DNA of 64,000 bases from Ypsolopha sequella (taxonomy: Eukaryota > Arthropoda > Insecta > Lepidoptera > Ypsolophidae): assembly GCA_934047225.1 (NCBI GenBank), contig CAKOHE010000030.1:1-64000 (forward strand), in the 5' to 3' direction. The notes under the pieces are model-generated. The model was not told the DNA's origin, searched no databases, and was given only the letters and a program-made list of their open reading frames with translations. Numbering within the stretch: position 1 is the first letter of the stretch; each line of letters begins with the position of its first letter. Shown in pieces: positions 62,228 through 64,000 of this stretch. Both the position numbers and the translations under genes were made by a program.

Positions 62228-62405
62228 AATAAAAGGTCTTAAGTGGAAAGAAAACATTTTTTATTTGGTAATTTTTGAAATATCGACGTGTTTTACTTGA
62301 AAAAAATTAATCATTTTCGACCCCTAGTTGATAGGCATTATTTGTTGGAAATGACCTCTAGTATCCCTTTTAAGGAATAGGTCGAATTTTTAAGCACCCT
62401 GTATA
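62228..62405 (+). repeat. Dispersed repeat, copy 2 (partner at 26565)
   Basis: aagtggaaagaaaac to aaggaataggtcgaattt and caccctgtata. Same order and strand as copy 1. Confidence 0.7.
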
Positions 62406-62970
62406 CATACAGAATGTTCATTTGGTCTACAACTTGCGTCACATGAATAAAAATATATTTATATTAATTCTTATTGCACACAGAAAACTTAATTTTAAAT
62501 TACACGATAAAAGTTATGTACAATGGCGTGCTTATCTGAATAATGAGATTTCTTCCAATAAACCAAATAGGGATATTTGATATAAATAAGATATTCATAT
62601 TGTGCACGATAATACTTATACAGAAAAAAGATTAAATAAATAGTAGTTACCTAATAGTTAAAAATATAATAATAAACTACATAAAAATTACATGATTACA
62701 TAGTACCTATAAATAAATATAAAAATACATATTCAGTAAATAAATACATAATTAATGATATATATACATAATATAGCTACATATATGTATATATTATATA
62801 TATAATTAAATTTTTTGTTGATTTTTATAGCCATGTTTTGAAATAATTAGGGCATGTATCCAATTATAAAATCGTATGAAATTGTGTTGGTTTTACCACC
62901 TTAAATACTGTATTAAATTCTAATTGATCAATGTTATAAAATTAGATTAACTAATTTAATTACTTTTATG
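62406..62970. other. AT-rich, no gene seen
   Basis: Long runs of atata and taaataaat; no coding signal. Confidence 0.5.
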
Positions 62971-64000
62971 TCATATGGAAATAAATGGCTTTATTATTAT
63001 TATTATTATTATTATTTTTATTCTTAATTTCTCTCTTTTTCTAAGAGGTAAAAGTGGCACGGACCGAGGCCAAGTGCAGAGTAGTTTACATGAATAGGTA
63101 TGTGTTCTGGGATGAGTTAGACTTAAACTAGTCACAAGATTTTTAGGAATAACACCTGTAGTTGATATTACGATAGGGACTATTTTAACAGTGTTTATAC
63201 GCCATTGTGTTTTAATTTCCATAGCCAGATCTTTGTACTTGCTTATTTTTTGTGTGTGTGTCGATTGCAGATTGTGAGTATTGGGTATCGCTATATCTAT
63301 CAAGTAAACTGTGTTCTTTTGTTTGTCGTGAATGGTAATGTCCGGTCGGTTAAAATGTACTGTTTTATCTGTTATGATTGTGCGGTCCCAGTATATTTTC
63401 AAAACGTTATTTTCGAGAATTTTTTCAGGTTTGTATTTATAATATGGGGTCTTTTGGTCTATAAATTTATTCTTGTATGCAAAGTGTTGGTGTAAAATAG
63501 AAGCAACTTGGTCATGCCGATGCTTGTAGTCCGTTTGAACTATAGTTTTACAAGCTCCCGTAATATGCTGAATAGTTTCTGAAGCGCTGCTACAGTGTCT
63601 GCATAAGTCATTTGATAGATTGCGTTCTTTTATAATATGTTTCCTGTAATTTCTAGTATAAATAACCTGGTCTTGAATAGCGATCATAAATGCCTCCGTC
63701 TCTGGACAGAGCTCGCCTTGCTTAAGCCATGCATTGGACCAGTTTTTATCAACGTGCAGTTGCTCAAGATCTTTGCGGTGTCTTCCGTGGAGGCCTTTCT
63801 GTCTCCAAGTATCAATTTTTTCGGATGGTAATGTTTGTGACTCATTTACTTGCATGTTTTTATTGCTAAGGTTGAGTGGTGTAAGTTTTCTATCTATCTC
63901 TGTTATGTAGTTGTGTAGCTCTGAATGTTCGGCTTTTGTATGAAAATACTGTCTGAGGGTCGATATTTGTTTGTTGTGTAGGTTTTGTAGATCTATTATT
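62971..64000 (-). mobile_element. R4/Dong-like LINE, C-terminal part (continues past the window)
   Basis: An uninterrupted minus-strand frame enters from the right edge. IIDLQNLHNKQISTLRQYFH is followed by TWRQKGLHGRHRKDLEQLH, then ETEAFMIAIQDQVIYTRNYR, LCRHCSSASETIQHITGACK (CCHC-type motif) and RHDQVASILHQHF. Next comes the restriction-like endonuclease: FNRPDITIHDKQKNTVYLID (PD…D) and ISKYKDLAMEI (Lys). This order is diagnostic of R2/R4-type LINEs. The frame runs into an (ATT)n repeat (62991-63016), which the last codons translate as poly-Ile. The absence of stops over 343 codons suggests a young copy; the RT domain lies outside the window. Confidence 0.88.
62991..63016 (-). repeat. (TAA)n microsatellite at the R4/Dong 3' end
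   Basis: attattattatt… for about 26 bases; on the element's strand this is (TAA/AAT)n, the known target of Dong. Confidence 0.85.

Overview
The window looks like nuclear DNA of an insect, most likely a moth or butterfly. It is AT-rich and intron-containing, and dense in mobile elements typical of Lepidoptera: RTE and R4/Dong LINEs, BEL/Pao, mariner, ISL2EU, Helitron, P/THAP9-like, hAT and piggyBac-type elements, tRNA-headed SINEs, and a short TTAGG tract. I see no bacterial operons, CRISPR array or rRNA. The order assignment is inference; no species can be named.

Left part (1-17.9 kb). Two different P-element/THAP9-like transposase genes lie one behind the other on the minus strand (1-4416 and 5811-8799). 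Each has recognisable exons and each is broken. Next comes a minus-strand BEL/Pao retrotransposon (9459-14784) with both LTRs, gag, protease, RNase H remnant and integrase but no reverse transcriptase. To its right is a LINE RNase H/C-terminal fragment split by a 1245-bp hAT-type element with a perfect 8-bp target duplication, then an internally deleted ISL2EU element.

Central part (18.0-57.8 kb). The one clear host-type gene is a plus-strand coiled-coil gene of 14 coding exons, about 698 codons, beginning at 18069 and ending at 57775. All splice phases agree and the summed exon length is divisible by three. Its introns hold nearly all other material: a CR1/jockey-type LINE, two 5'-truncated LINE copies in opposite orientation, several TTAA-flanked inverted-repeat elements, tandem repeats, SINEs, a hAT relic, a mariner, a Helitron fragment, and a minus-strand THAP-domain pseudogene containing a second ISL2EU copy. 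Large foldback sequences sit on both sides of the last exon.

Right part (57.8-64 kb). More repeats, then three exon-like segments of an unrecognised minus-strand gene (60375 to about 61990), and at the right edge the C-terminal half of an R4/Dong-like LINE with a restriction-like endonuclease, ending in a TAA repeat.

The host gene encodes a long coiled coil with a basic proline-rich tail. The rest is mostly a record of insertion, nesting and decay of mobile elements.
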